A stretch of 64,000 bases of DNA, taken from assembly GCA_945902745.1 (NCBI GenBank), contig CAMDNE010000001.1:124001-188000 (forward strand), in the 5' to 3' direction. The first letter of the stretch is position 1. Each line of letters starts with the position of its first letter. Of this stretch, positions 28,453-38,100 are shown piece after piece. The position numbers were made by a program, and so were the translations under genes. This DNA comes from Chitinophaga pinensis (GTDB taxonomy: Bacteria > Bacteroidota > Bacteroidia > Flavobacteriales_D > Crocinitomicaceae). Below the pieces are notes generated by a model. The model saw nothing but the letters and a program-made list of their open reading frames with translations. It did no database searches and was not told the DNA's origin.

Positions 28453-29661
28453 ATGAAAACAATCCTTACTCTTTGCCTTTTTATTGGTTCTATTTCCGTT
28501 GTATCTGCTCAAAATGTTGATGACAATAAAGTGAATTTCCCTTATATTCAATTACCATTACAAAAGATAAATCCTGCTTATACAAAATATGAGGTGCGTA
28601 CAAACCATGTTTACAAAAGTGCAAATAACGATAGTTTAGCTTTATATAACTTGAAAAAAGAGACAGCTCAGAATACGTATAATCTTCAATATGCAACATG
28701 GTTAGAGCAAAAGAAAGTTGTTGAAAGAGCCTATTTAACGCAAATGGCTGCATACGAAAAAGCAATTAATACTGGAACGGTTGCAACTGCACCGGCAAAT
28801 CCAATTTATCCAATTGCACCTGTATTTGTGCCCTTAGACAAAATAAAATTGAATTCGGAGCTTTCGGATAGCGATGTTAATTCAGTAATGGTATTGCAAG
28901 GATTTGAAAAAGGACTTGGTGGTTCTATAGTTACCATAGATGTTTTTCCAATCCGTTCAGTTAAAATTATTGAAACAAAAACTGGTTCTGGAGCGACAAC
29001 AAAATATGAGTATAAATGTCAATACATTTTACCAATTCAATTAACGTTTGAAACACCAACCGAAGGAAAATTGTATTCAAAAGTATTGTTCGATAATATT
29101 CAGAATTATACAATGAAATCGTATTCAAGTAAATATGAATACCAAGCTTGGTATCTAGATAATGCTGAAAAGTTTTTTGTTGATATGGAACGCGATGTGC
29201 GCAAAACAGCAATTAACGAATCAAATCAAATTTTGAATAATGAGTTTGGATTCGTGAAATCAACGCGAAGTACTGAAATTTATACGGTAAAAAAGTACAA
29301 AGATTACGAGTATTCAGATGTTGTTGCAGCTTTCACAATGACAACACAAGCATTTACTTTAGTAGGAAAAGATCGCAATAGAGCGAGTGCAATTGCGAAA
29401 TTAGATTTAGCGATCGATAAATGGAAATCTATCTTGGAAGAAAGTAATTTATACGATGAAAAAGCTAGAGTAAACGATAAAATTACAGCAATGATTCAAT
29501 GTAATTTAGCCGAATTATTGATTTGGAAAGGTGATTTTGATCAAGCCGAATTATACGTTAATCTCGCATTAAACAGTAAAGTATTCAAATTCAAAAATCA
29601 AGCTGAACGCGTTCAAGGGTTTTATGCCGATCAAAAATTAAGATGGGGCGTACATTTTTAA
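28453..29661 (+). CDS. Secreted hypothetical protein (helical/TPR-like C-terminus)
   Basis: Signal peptide MKTILTLCLFIGSISVVSAQ; C-term AIAKLDLAIDKWKSILEE...LLIWKGDFDQAELYVNLAL. Confidence 0.6.
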   Translation: MKTILTLCLFIGSISVVSAQNVDDNKVNFPYIQLPLQKINPAYTKYEVRTNHVYKSANNDSLALYNLKKETAQNTYNLQYATWLEQKKVVERAYLTQMAAYEKAINTGTVATAPANPIYPIAPVFVPLDKIKLNSELSDSDVNSVMVLQGFEKGLGGSIVTIDVFPIRSVKIIETKTGSGATTKYEYKCQYILPIQLTFETPTEGKLYSKVLFDNIQNYTMKSYSSKYEYQAWYLDNAEKFFVDMERDVRKTAINESNQILNNEFGFVKSTRSTEIYTVKKYKDYEYSDVVAAFTMTTQAFTLVGKDRNRASAIAKLDLAIDKWKSILEESNLYDEKARVNDKITAMIQCNLAELLIWKGDFDQAELYVNLALNSKVFKFKNQAERVQGFYADQKLRWGVHF

Positions 29662-29696
29662 ATTGGTTAACGAAAGTTAAAATCAATTAATTTAAT

Positions 29697-29735
29697 GAAA
29701 GTCGGGTTGTGCAAACAGTCCGACTTTCGACTTTT
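29697..29735 (+). terminator. Rho-independent terminator
   Basis: gaaagtcgg...ccgactttc stem then T-rich tract. Confidence 0.75.
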
Positions 29736-29764
29736 CTGATTATTTTTGTCGAAAATTTTAGAAC

Positions 29765-30364
29765 ATGACAGAAGAGATTAAAGCAGTAAGTTACTGCGTT
29801 GGAATGAGTATCGCAGGAAGCTTGATGGAACAAGGATTAGAAGGTATTTCTCCGGAAACAATGGCACAAGCAATTACAGATGCGTTTTCAGGAAAACAAC
29901 CACAATACACACCTGAAATGGCAAATACGATAATTCAAAATTATTTGCAAAATGCAGGCGAGCAAAAATATGCTCAAAACAAAGAAGTGGGTGAAGCTTT
30001 TTTACATGAAAATAAAACGAAACCAGGAATTCATACAACACCATCGGGACTTCAATATGAAATAGTAACAGAAGGAAATGGTGCAAAACCGTTAGCTTCT
30101 CAAACAGTTTCAGTTCATTATCATGGTTCCTTAATCGACGGTACTGTTTTCGATAGTTCTATCGAACGTGGTCAACCTGCAACATTTGGTGTACACCAAG
30201 TAATTCCAGGATGGACAGAAGCGCTACAATTGATGAATGTTGGTTCAAAATACAGATTGTACATTCCTCAAGAATTGTCTTATGGAGCGCATCCGCATCC
30301 TGGTGGACCAATCAAACCATTTAGTGCGTTGATTTTCGACGTTGAACTTTTAGAAATTGTTTAA
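29765..30364 (+). CDS. FKBP-type peptidyl-prolyl isomerase
   Basis: VSVHYHGSLIDGTVFDSSIERGQPATFGVHQVIPGWTEALQLM. Confidence 0.93.
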   Translation: MTEEIKAVSYCVGMSIAGSLMEQGLEGISPETMAQAITDAFSGKQPQYTPEMANTIIQNYLQNAGEQKYAQNKEVGEAFLHENKTKPGIHTTPSGLQYEIVTEGNGAKPLASQTVSVHYHGSLIDGTVFDSSIERGQPATFGVHQVIPGWTEALQLMNVGSKYRLYIPQELSYGAHPHPGGPIKPFSALIFDVELLEIV

Positions 30365-31305
30365 TGAATAAATTATTCTTTTTAATCTTTCCAGTTTTAT
30401 TGTTTAGCTGCGGAGATAAAACCAACGAGGAAGTTGAAGAAGTTGTAAAACTTGAAACACAAAAAGACCGTTTGTCTTATGTTTTGGGTGCAATGAATGC
30501 AAAAACAATCGTTGGGACGCAAGATCCAAATATTGATAAATTGGATTTAGAGCAAATTGCAATCGGCTTTGGTGATAATTTGAATGGGAATAAGCCAACA
30601 GATTGTGAAGCAACTTTGATTAAATTATTTGGACCTAATTTCCAAGATTTTGATTCAACTTACGCAAAAGAAGGTGCTCAATGTTTGGGTAAATTAACTG
30701 GTTATGCGTTTTATCAAGATATGATTAAAATGGATGGTCTTGCTTCTGTAGATATGAAAATGGTGAAAATTGGATTCAGACACGGTTTATTGAAAAAAGA
30801 CACGTTGATTGCTGAGACTGAAAAACAAGCAATTATTCAAAATTTCATCAAAGACTTGAATGTTAAAAATGGAAAAAGAATGATGGACAAAGCAAGTAAA
30901 ATCAAAGGTGCTCAAGTCTTTGAAAATGGCATTGTAATGGAAGTTATTTCTGAAGGTAAAGGTGGAAGCCCAAGCGCAACAGATGACGTGAAAGTTGAAT
31001 ATATTTTGACTTCGGCAATGGGCGATACTGTTCAAAGTTCTTACGAAATGAAAAAGAAACCTGGAGCACCTCAAGAAGCTGTTGCTTTGAAATTGAATGG
31101 TGGCGTGATTCCTGGCTGGTCATTCATCGTTCCGAAAATGAAAAAAGGAGGAAAGTATAGAATTTATGTTCCTTGGGAATTAGCTTATGGCGAAGAAATG
31201 GGAAGAGAATCACTTTGTTTTGTGATTGAACTTGTTGATTATGCGAAAGAAGGATCTTTTGTAAAGCCAAAAGCTCCAGCAGTTAATCCAACACAAGGAT
31301 TTTAA
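30364..31305 (+). CDS. FKBP-type peptidyl-prolyl isomerase lipoprotein
   Basis: LLFSCGDK lipobox; LNGGVIPGWSFIVPKMKKGGKYRIYVPWELAYG; TAATG overlap with previous gene. Confidence 0.88.
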   Translation: MNKLFFLIFPVLLFSCGDKTNEEVEEVVKLETQKDRLSYVLGAMNAKTIVGTQDPNIDKLDLEQIAIGFGDNLNGNKPTDCEATLIKLFGPNFQDFDSTYAKEGAQCLGKLTGYAFYQDMIKMDGLASVDMKMVKIGFRHGLLKKDTLIAETEKQAIIQNFIKDLNVKNGKRMMDKASKIKGAQVFENGIVMEVISEGKGGSPSATDDVKVEYILTSAMGDTVQSSYEMKKKPGAPQEAVALKLNGGVIPGWSFIVPKMKKGGKYRIYVPWELAYGEEMGRESLCFVIELVDYAKEGSFVKPKAPAVNPTQGF

Positions 31306-31324
31306 CTAAGATAAAGATGTTTAT

Positions 31325-31355
31325 AAAGGGTTTCGCAAGAAGCCCTTTTTTATTA
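31325..31355. terminator. Terminator between convergent genes
   Basis: aagggttt-cgcaag-aagccctt then T-run. Confidence 0.7.
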
Positions 31356-31985
31356 CCAAGTTTCTTCAACAGGTTCTTCTTCTGTTTTTTTCGACTTCGA
31401 TTGTTTCTTATTGTGTGTTAAAGGGAAGAAAAAAGATATTCTATAAATTAATGGAATATAGCCTTGAATTGCCCCAGATTGAGCATTTTTAATCGGTATA
31501 GCGTAGGCACTTCTGAATGGGCTGTTTTTACTGTTAATTACATCATAATAAAGACCAACATTTAACCGTACAATTCCACTAAATTCTTTAGAAAATCCAG
31601 CGCAAATAAATAGAGTAGGTACCACTCTCTTAAATACTGCACTTGTGTCAATATAGGTATTAGCCGTTTTTAACACCTCCATTTCGAAGCCTCCGTATAT
31701 TACATTTTTATATCTCGCATGTAAAAAAAAACCACCCCCATAATTATTGTAGTGATATTTAGTCGCTGTATAATAACTACTTGTCCAATTTCTTTGGTAT
31801 CTAAATGATGGACCTAAAATCAAATTTTCATTCATCAAAAAACCAAATTTTGGTCCTATACCAAAAGCACCGCCCATTGTTGAAGCACCAAAAAAGCCAT
31901 CAAAGCCTATTTCTGTACCTTCAATTTTCTGTGAAAAAGAATTACATGAAACGAAAATCAAAAAGATTACAATAATTCTTTTCAT
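31353..31985 (-). CDS. Outer-membrane hypothetical protein
   Basis: Signal peptide; beta-rich, aromatic-ended strands. Confidence 0.6.
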   Translation of the reverse strand: MKRIIVIFLIFVSCNSFSQKIEGTEIGFDGFFGASTMGGAFGIGPKFGFLMNENLILGPSFRYQRNWTSSYYTATKYHYNNYGGGFFLHARYKNVIYGGFEMEVLKTANTYIDTSAVFKRVVPTLFICAGFSKEFSGIVRLNVGLYYDVINSKNSPFRSAYAIPIKNAQSGAIQGYIPLIYRISFFFPLTHNKKQSKSKKTEEEPVEETW

Positions 31986-32092
31986 ACAGTTATTTTTTTT
32001 GACAAAGATATGGCTTATTTATTTTTAAAAAGAATTGAATAGTTTCTTTTAATTATAGGTTCACAATCCTATATTTGTTTAAAATAACTTCC

Positions 32093-32971
32093 ATGATCCT
32101 ACTAGACGGTAAAACTACATCTGAAAACATTAGAAAAGAGCTTGGTGAAGCAATTCAACTTCGAAAAAGTAAAGGAATGAAAATTCCTCATTTGGTAGCT
32201 ATTTTAGTTGGTAATGATGGTGGATCAAAAACGTACGTCGAGGCAAAAGTTAAAGCATGTGAGCAAATTGGTTTTGAAAGTTCTTTGATTAGATACGATG
32301 AAACAATTTCTGAAAAAGAGTTGTTGGACAAAGTTCATTCGTTAAATATGGATGATGATATTGATGGATTTATAGTACAATTGCCACTTCCAAAGCATAT
32401 TGATGAAATGAAAGTCACAGAAGCAATCGATCCTAAAAAAGATGTCGATGGTTTTCACCCCATGAATTTAGGAAATATGGTATTAAATCTGCCTGGTTTC
32501 CTTCCTGCAACTCCGGCCGGAATAATTGAATTATTGAAAAGATATAAGATAGAAACTGAAGGGAAAAATTGCGTAGTTATTGGCCGAAGTAATATTGTTG
32601 GAATGCCATTAAGTATTATGCTCGCTAGAAATACAAACCCCGGAAATTGCACCGTTACGTTGACGCACAGTAAAACAAAAAATATCAAGGAAATTTGTCG
32701 GAATGCTGACATCATCATTGCTGCAATTGGTAAGCCTGATTTTGTAACCGCTGATATGGTTAAAAATGGAGCTGTTGTAATTGATGTAGGAACAACTAGA
32801 GTTGAAGACGCTTCAAAAGTAAGCGGTTGGAAACTAAAAGGCGATGTGAAATTCGACGAAGTAGCTGAAAAATGCTCTTATATTACTCCTGTTCCAGGTG
32901 GTGTAGGACCAATGACGATTGCCTCGTTAATGATTAATACATTAAGAGCAATGGAATTAAAAGGGAAATAA
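32093..32971 (+). CDS. folD: Bifunctional methylenetetrahydrofolate dehydrogenase/cyclohydrolase (track ORF begins 32075)
   Basis: [75 protein letters not shown]. Confidence 0.95.
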   Translation: MILLDGKTTSENIRKELGEAIQLRKSKGMKIPHLVAILVGNDGGSKTYVEAKVKACEQIGFESSLIRYDETISEKELLDKVHSLNMDDDIDGFIVQLPLPKHIDEMKVTEAIDPKKDVDGFHPMNLGNMVLNLPGFLPATPAGIIELLKRYKIETEGKNCVVIGRSNIVGMPLSIMLARNTNPGNCTVTLTHSKTKNIKEICRNADIIIAAIGKPDFVTADMVKNGAVVIDVGTTRVEDASKVSGWKLKGDVKFDEVAEKCSYITPVPGGVGPMTIASLMINTLRAMELKGK

Positions 32972-32993
32972 TTTAGGATAAAATCAAAAGAAA

Positions 32994-34484
32994 TTATAAC
33001 CTTTCCAGCGGTGTTTTGACTCCGTCTACCAATGAATAACAAGATAGTTTATCCTTAAAAACGGAAGATTTAAAAACCGATTTTTTTAAAAGCATTCGAA
33101 CACACTCTTGTATCCCTTCAACTATTGATGGGTGAGGATGAATTAATTCAGATAAAACTTCAATCGACATGTTTAATTTAATCAATAATCCAACTGCTTG
33201 AATTGCAGATGATGCATGCTCTCCAACAGCTCTCATGCCTAATATTTTCATTTCCTTATCATTGGTAACAATAATCTTAAAAAAACCTTGTGTTTTACGC
33301 ATCGCAATTGCCCGTGCAATTACTGAAAAGTCTAATTTCACAACTTTTACAGGAATATTGTTTTGTATACAAGTTTGTTCGTTCATTCCAACAGCCGCCA
33401 CTTCAGGATGCAAAAACATGATTGTACAAATATTGTCATAACTTAATCGCTCAGTTTTTTGACCAAACATTTTTTCAACAGCATGACGCGCTTCAATTTC
33501 GCCCATGTTGACCAATGCAATTCTGCCACTAACATCACCAACAGCATAAATATTAGGGATATTTGTTCGTGTGTCATCGTCACCGATATGTATTCCACGT
33601 TGCGACATTTCAACTCCTGCTGTTTCCAAACCTAAATTCTCAACATTTGGAATTCGACCAATTGACATCAATGCTTTTTCAACGCGAATGATTTCCTTTC
33701 GGCCATCAGAATAGGCTAGTTCATATTCTACTTCACCATCAATTGTTTCCATTCTTTCCAATTTGGCATTTGAATGAATTACAACTCCTTTTTCAATCAG
33801 GTTTCCAGCTACCAATTTTGAAATATCTTCGTCTTCAAATGGTAATATGCGCTCTGCTCTATCTATAATATGAACTTTTGTCTTTCCGAAATTTGAAAAT
33901 ATAGTTGCGTATTCACAACCTATAACTCCGGCTCCAACGATTACTAAACTTTTCGGATAATCTTCTATTTGATCAATTCCATCGCTGGTCATAATCGTTT
34001 TTTCATCAACAATTATTTTAGGGTCCTTTCTTGGTCTACTGCCTGTTGCAAGAATTATATTATCCCCCCAAATAACTTTTTGCTCGCCTTCATGATTAAT
34101 AATTACCTCATTCTTCGATTTTAAACTTCCTGCACCTCTTTCATAATGTAGGAGTTTTTGCATTGTTTCCGTTTGCAGCAATTTAATATGACAAGAGTAT
34201 TGAAACTTGCGCTCAAAAATGGCTTCGTCTAATGTTTTTTTGACATCTTTCCATGATAATTCAAATTTCGAGCGTCCACTTGATACGATCATTTCATTTA
34301 TTCCAGATACTTTGTTCGCAATTTCCCAAAGAGTTTTAGATGAAAGAGCACCATTGTAAACTCCTGCGCCCCCAACTTTATCTTTTTCAATTAAGCAAAC
34401 GCGTTTTCCATAATCTATTGCTCGCATTGCTCCTGCATATCCTGCGGGACCACCACCTATAATTATTAAATCAAATTTATCCAT
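32994..34484 (-). CDS. Lpd/SthA-like pyridine nucleotide-disulphide family flavoprotein lacking both active-site cysteines
   Basis: DLIIIGGGPAGYAGAMRA, VGGAGVYNGALSSKTLWE in place of GG..C....C.PSK, C-term HPHPSIVEGI. Confidence 0.85.
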   Translation of the reverse strand: MDKFDLIIIGGGPAGYAGAMRAIDYGKRVCLIEKDKVGGAGVYNGALSSKTLWEIANKVSGINEMIVSSGRSKFELSWKDVKKTLDEAIFERKFQYSCHIKLLQTETMQKLLHYERGAGSLKSKNEVIINHEGEQKVIWGDNIILATGSRPRKDPKIIVDEKTIMTSDGIDQIEDYPKSLVIVGAGVIGCEYATIFSNFGKTKVHIIDRAERILPFEDEDISKLVAGNLIEKGVVIHSNAKLERMETIDGEVEYELAYSDGRKEIIRVEKALMSIGRIPNVENLGLETAGVEMSQRGIHIGDDDTRTNIPNIYAVGDVSGRIALVNMGEIEARHAVEKMFGQKTERLSYDNICTIMFLHPEVAAVGMNEQTCIQNNIPVKVVKLDFSVIARAIAMRKTQGFFKIIVTNDKEMKILGMRAVGEHASSAIQAVGLLIKLNMSIEVLSELIHPHPSIVEGIQECVRMLLKKSVFKSSVFKDKLSCYSLVDGVKTPLERL

Positions 34485-34616
34485 CTTTTAACTAAATTCG
34501 CACTGATTTTATTCTATAATAACACTTCAAAAGATTGGAAACTTTTATAGATGTAATTAGACGCTATAAATATAAAAATATAAGCCAAGTTGAACATTAA
34601 CTAATGCCTAATTAAT

Positions 34617-35108
34617 TTGAAAGAAGAATTCAAACAAGCAATTGAAAATGCTAAAATTGAAAAGGAAATCATTAAAAAATCCTTTGTTAAATTAAAGCAA
34701 AAAAAGCCGAAAGATTTAGACCAAGCATTTGAATCTCTTCATACGAAAGTTTTTCAGAAAATTGATTGTCTAGATTGTGCAAATTGCTGTAAAACAACAA
34801 GTCCAATATTTCGAGATATTGACATTAAAAGAATTTCTAAATATTTCAGAATAAAAGAAAATCAATTCATTGATCAATATTTGTTTATGGATGCAGAAAG
34901 TGATTATGTATTGAAACAGTCACCATGTGCTTTTTTAGGCAATGACAACAAATGTTCCATCTATGAATACAGACCCTTGGCATGTAGAGAATACCCGCAT
35001 ACCGATCGGAAAAATATGCATCAAATTTTAGAGTTGACACAAAAAAATACAGAGATTTGTCCGGCTGTGGCAAAAATCGTAAATGAAATTGTTTTAAAAT
35101 ATAAATAG
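34617..35108 (+). CDS. YkgJ family cysteine cluster protein (TTG start)
   Basis: CLDCANCCKTTSPIF...CAFLGNDNKCSIYEYRPLACREYPH. Confidence 0.88.
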   Translation: MKEEFKQAIENAKIEKEIIKKSFVKLKQKKPKDLDQAFESLHTKVFQKIDCLDCANCCKTTSPIFRDIDIKRISKYFRIKENQFIDQYLFMDAESDYVLKQSPCAFLGNDNKCSIYEYRPLACREYPHTDRKNMHQILELTQKNTEICPAVAKIVNEIVLKYK

Positions 35109-35160
35109 AGCCAACTATTTTATGATTATTTTCGTCTAGAACTGTGAAACATTTATAACT

Positions 35161-38100
35161 ATGAAAATTAAACTGGCAAAATTACTGCTGGCTTTTATTA
35201 GCTTCTCTCCACTAATTTCCGCTGCTCAAAAAGGCAAAGATAGCACCTACACGACGGTTTCAGTTACAAATACCATTGTAAACACATATACTTATCTAAT
35301 GGCAAATGCCTCTGCAGGCGGCACATCAATTAATGTTAATAGCAGTACAATGGCGGGTGGCGCTTTTACAGGAAATCTGGCTGCTGGTGATCTTATCATG
35401 ATCATCCAAATGCAAGGTGCAACAATGGATATTGATTTGACAGTTTCTTTACCTGCACCAGGTGGATGGGCTTCAAATTATACTACTCCAAATGGGCATA
35501 CATATGATGGGTCTTGGCCACAATATCAAGATCTTTGGGGACAAATCACAACGGTTGCACCTTTTAACAATTATAACAATGCTGGGAAACATGAGCTCAG
35601 AGAAGTACTAAGTATTTCAGGTGGAAATATCATAAATTTAACTTGTGCGTTACAAAATTCTTACACAGCAACTGGGCATACACAAATTGTGCGGATTCCT
35701 AGATTTAAAAATTTAACATTAACTGCAGGTGCCTCCTCAATTGTTCCAGTTGCTTGGAATGGTCAAACTGGCGGAGTTGTAGCAATAGAAGTTAATGGAA
35801 ATTTAGTAATCGATGCGGGAGCAAAAATCTCCGCAAGCGCAATGGGTTCGAGGGGAGCGTTAGCAAATAATCCTGGTGTAGGAACAGGTACCGCAACTAC
35901 CCATACTAATGGAAATGGTTTCGGAAGCACTTTTTTAGGAACCTTTAATGGTGCCGATGGTGCTCGAAAAGGAGAAGGAATTGGAGGTTATACAACTGAA
36001 TATGCTGCTTTATACTCGGAATTTGGACGAGGAGCTCCTGCTAATGGTGGAGGTGGTGGCGGCCATTCAAATTCTGGCGGTGGCGGTGGTGCCAACGTCG
36101 GTGCTGGGGCATACACAGGGAAAGGTGTTCCAACAACCACTTTTGGAAATGGTCCTTGGAATCTAGAATTAGCTGGTTTTGGAGGTTCCTCAAGTTCTGG
36201 CGGTGGTAGAGGAGGATATTCCTTGTCTTTGTCTGATCAAAATGCGCTGGTATCTAAACCAAATTTAGCTATTTGGGGAGGGAATGCCCGAAGAGAAAAT
36301 GGTGGTTTAGGAGGTCATCCTTTAGCCTATGACGCAACCCGCTTATTCATGGGTGGCGGAGGCGGCGCTGGTGAAGAAGATTCTGGACAAGCAGGAGATG
36401 GAGGTACTGGAGGAGGAATAGTTTATGTCGTTTCATATGGAACTATTAGTGGAACGGGTAGCATAGAATCTAATGGAGCTGTTGGTCAAAATACGAATCC
36501 ATTAAATCAAGCATTAAGTGGAATTCCTTCAACTACAAATAAAAAAGGAAATGATGGAGCAGGAGGCGGTGGTGCTGGTGGTTCCATTTATATTAAAAAT
36601 ATCGCAGCAATTCCAGCAACAATTTCATTAACTGCTAATGGCGGTGTTGGTGGAAATCAAAATTTAACATTTAACTTTCCTGCTGTGTCAGAAGCATCTG
36701 GCCCTGGTGGTGGCGGTGGTGGTGGTAATATCACACTTACTTCAGGAACACCTATTCAATCTATTATTGGTGGTATTTCTGGCACAACAAATTCAACTCA
36801 ATTATCAGAATTCAACGTGAACGGTGCAACAAATGGTGCTGCTGGCGTTGTGAATCCAGCGAGTACGATTTTCAATTATACCGCTAATAATGTAAGTATT
36901 TGTCAAGGAACGAATCCAACTTTGACGGCTGTTGTAACTGGTATTTTACCTGGTACTTTAAATTGGTACGCTGTGCCTTTTGGAGGAGCCTCACTTGGCA
37001 CTGGTTTAACCTATACTATTCCATTGCCGCTTCTTGCTGCAGGAGTTTATACGTATTACGTTGGTGTTTGTCCAGGAACATTTAGAATTCCGGTTAAAGT
37101 TACAGTAAATCCTAAACCCGTTATAAATGGTCCCGCTGTTTTAACCAATCCGAATTGTATCTCCGCAGGTTCAATTACTGCATTAACAGTTAGTAGTGGC
37201 ACAGCAGCTTATACTTATTCTTGGAATGGAACAGCAACTGTTGGTCCTGATTATACTAATATTCCGGCTGGAACATATAATTTGACGGTTACAGACAGTA
37301 AAGGTTGTACTGCAACTTCAGGACCTTATAACTTAGTTGGCACTTCAGGACCAATTATTAACGCTACAGCAGTAGTTGTCACAAATCAACTGTGTAATGG
37401 TACATTAGGTTCTATTACAGGAATCACTGCAACAGGAACAAGTTTAACTTATTTATGGTCAAATTCAGGTGGCGCCTCATTAAATGCTACAAATTTAGTG
37501 GCTGGAGCATATACATTGACAGTTACAGATGGAGTTGGTTGCACATCTACTTCAGGTCCTTATAATGTTGGTTTTACCGCTGGACCCACAGTTAATGCAA
37601 CTGGATTAGTTATTACACCTGAAACATGCGGAAATGCAAACGGTGCTATTTCTGGAATCACTGCAACTGGAACGGGATTAACGTATACTTATAATGGGGT
37701 TTCGAATCCATCAACGGGTATTTCCTCGCAAGTTGGGGGATCTTATACACTAGTAATTTCAGATGTAAATGGTTGCACTGTTTCATCTGGACCACATGTG
37801 ATTCCTTCAATTGCAGGTCCTACAATTAGTACAATTGGAATTAACGTATTGAATGAAAATTGTAATCAAGGAAATGGAAGTATTTCTGGTTTAACGATTG
37901 TTGGAGGAACTCCAATATACACGATTAGTTGGTCCAATACTGCACAAACGACTATGGATATTTCCAATATTGTAACAGGGCAGTATACGTTAACTGTGAC
38001 TGATTTCAATAATTGTGTTGCAACTTCAGGACCTTATGATATTGCAAATTTATCAGGACCAGTATTAGATGTTACAGGCGTTACTTTACAGAATGAATTG

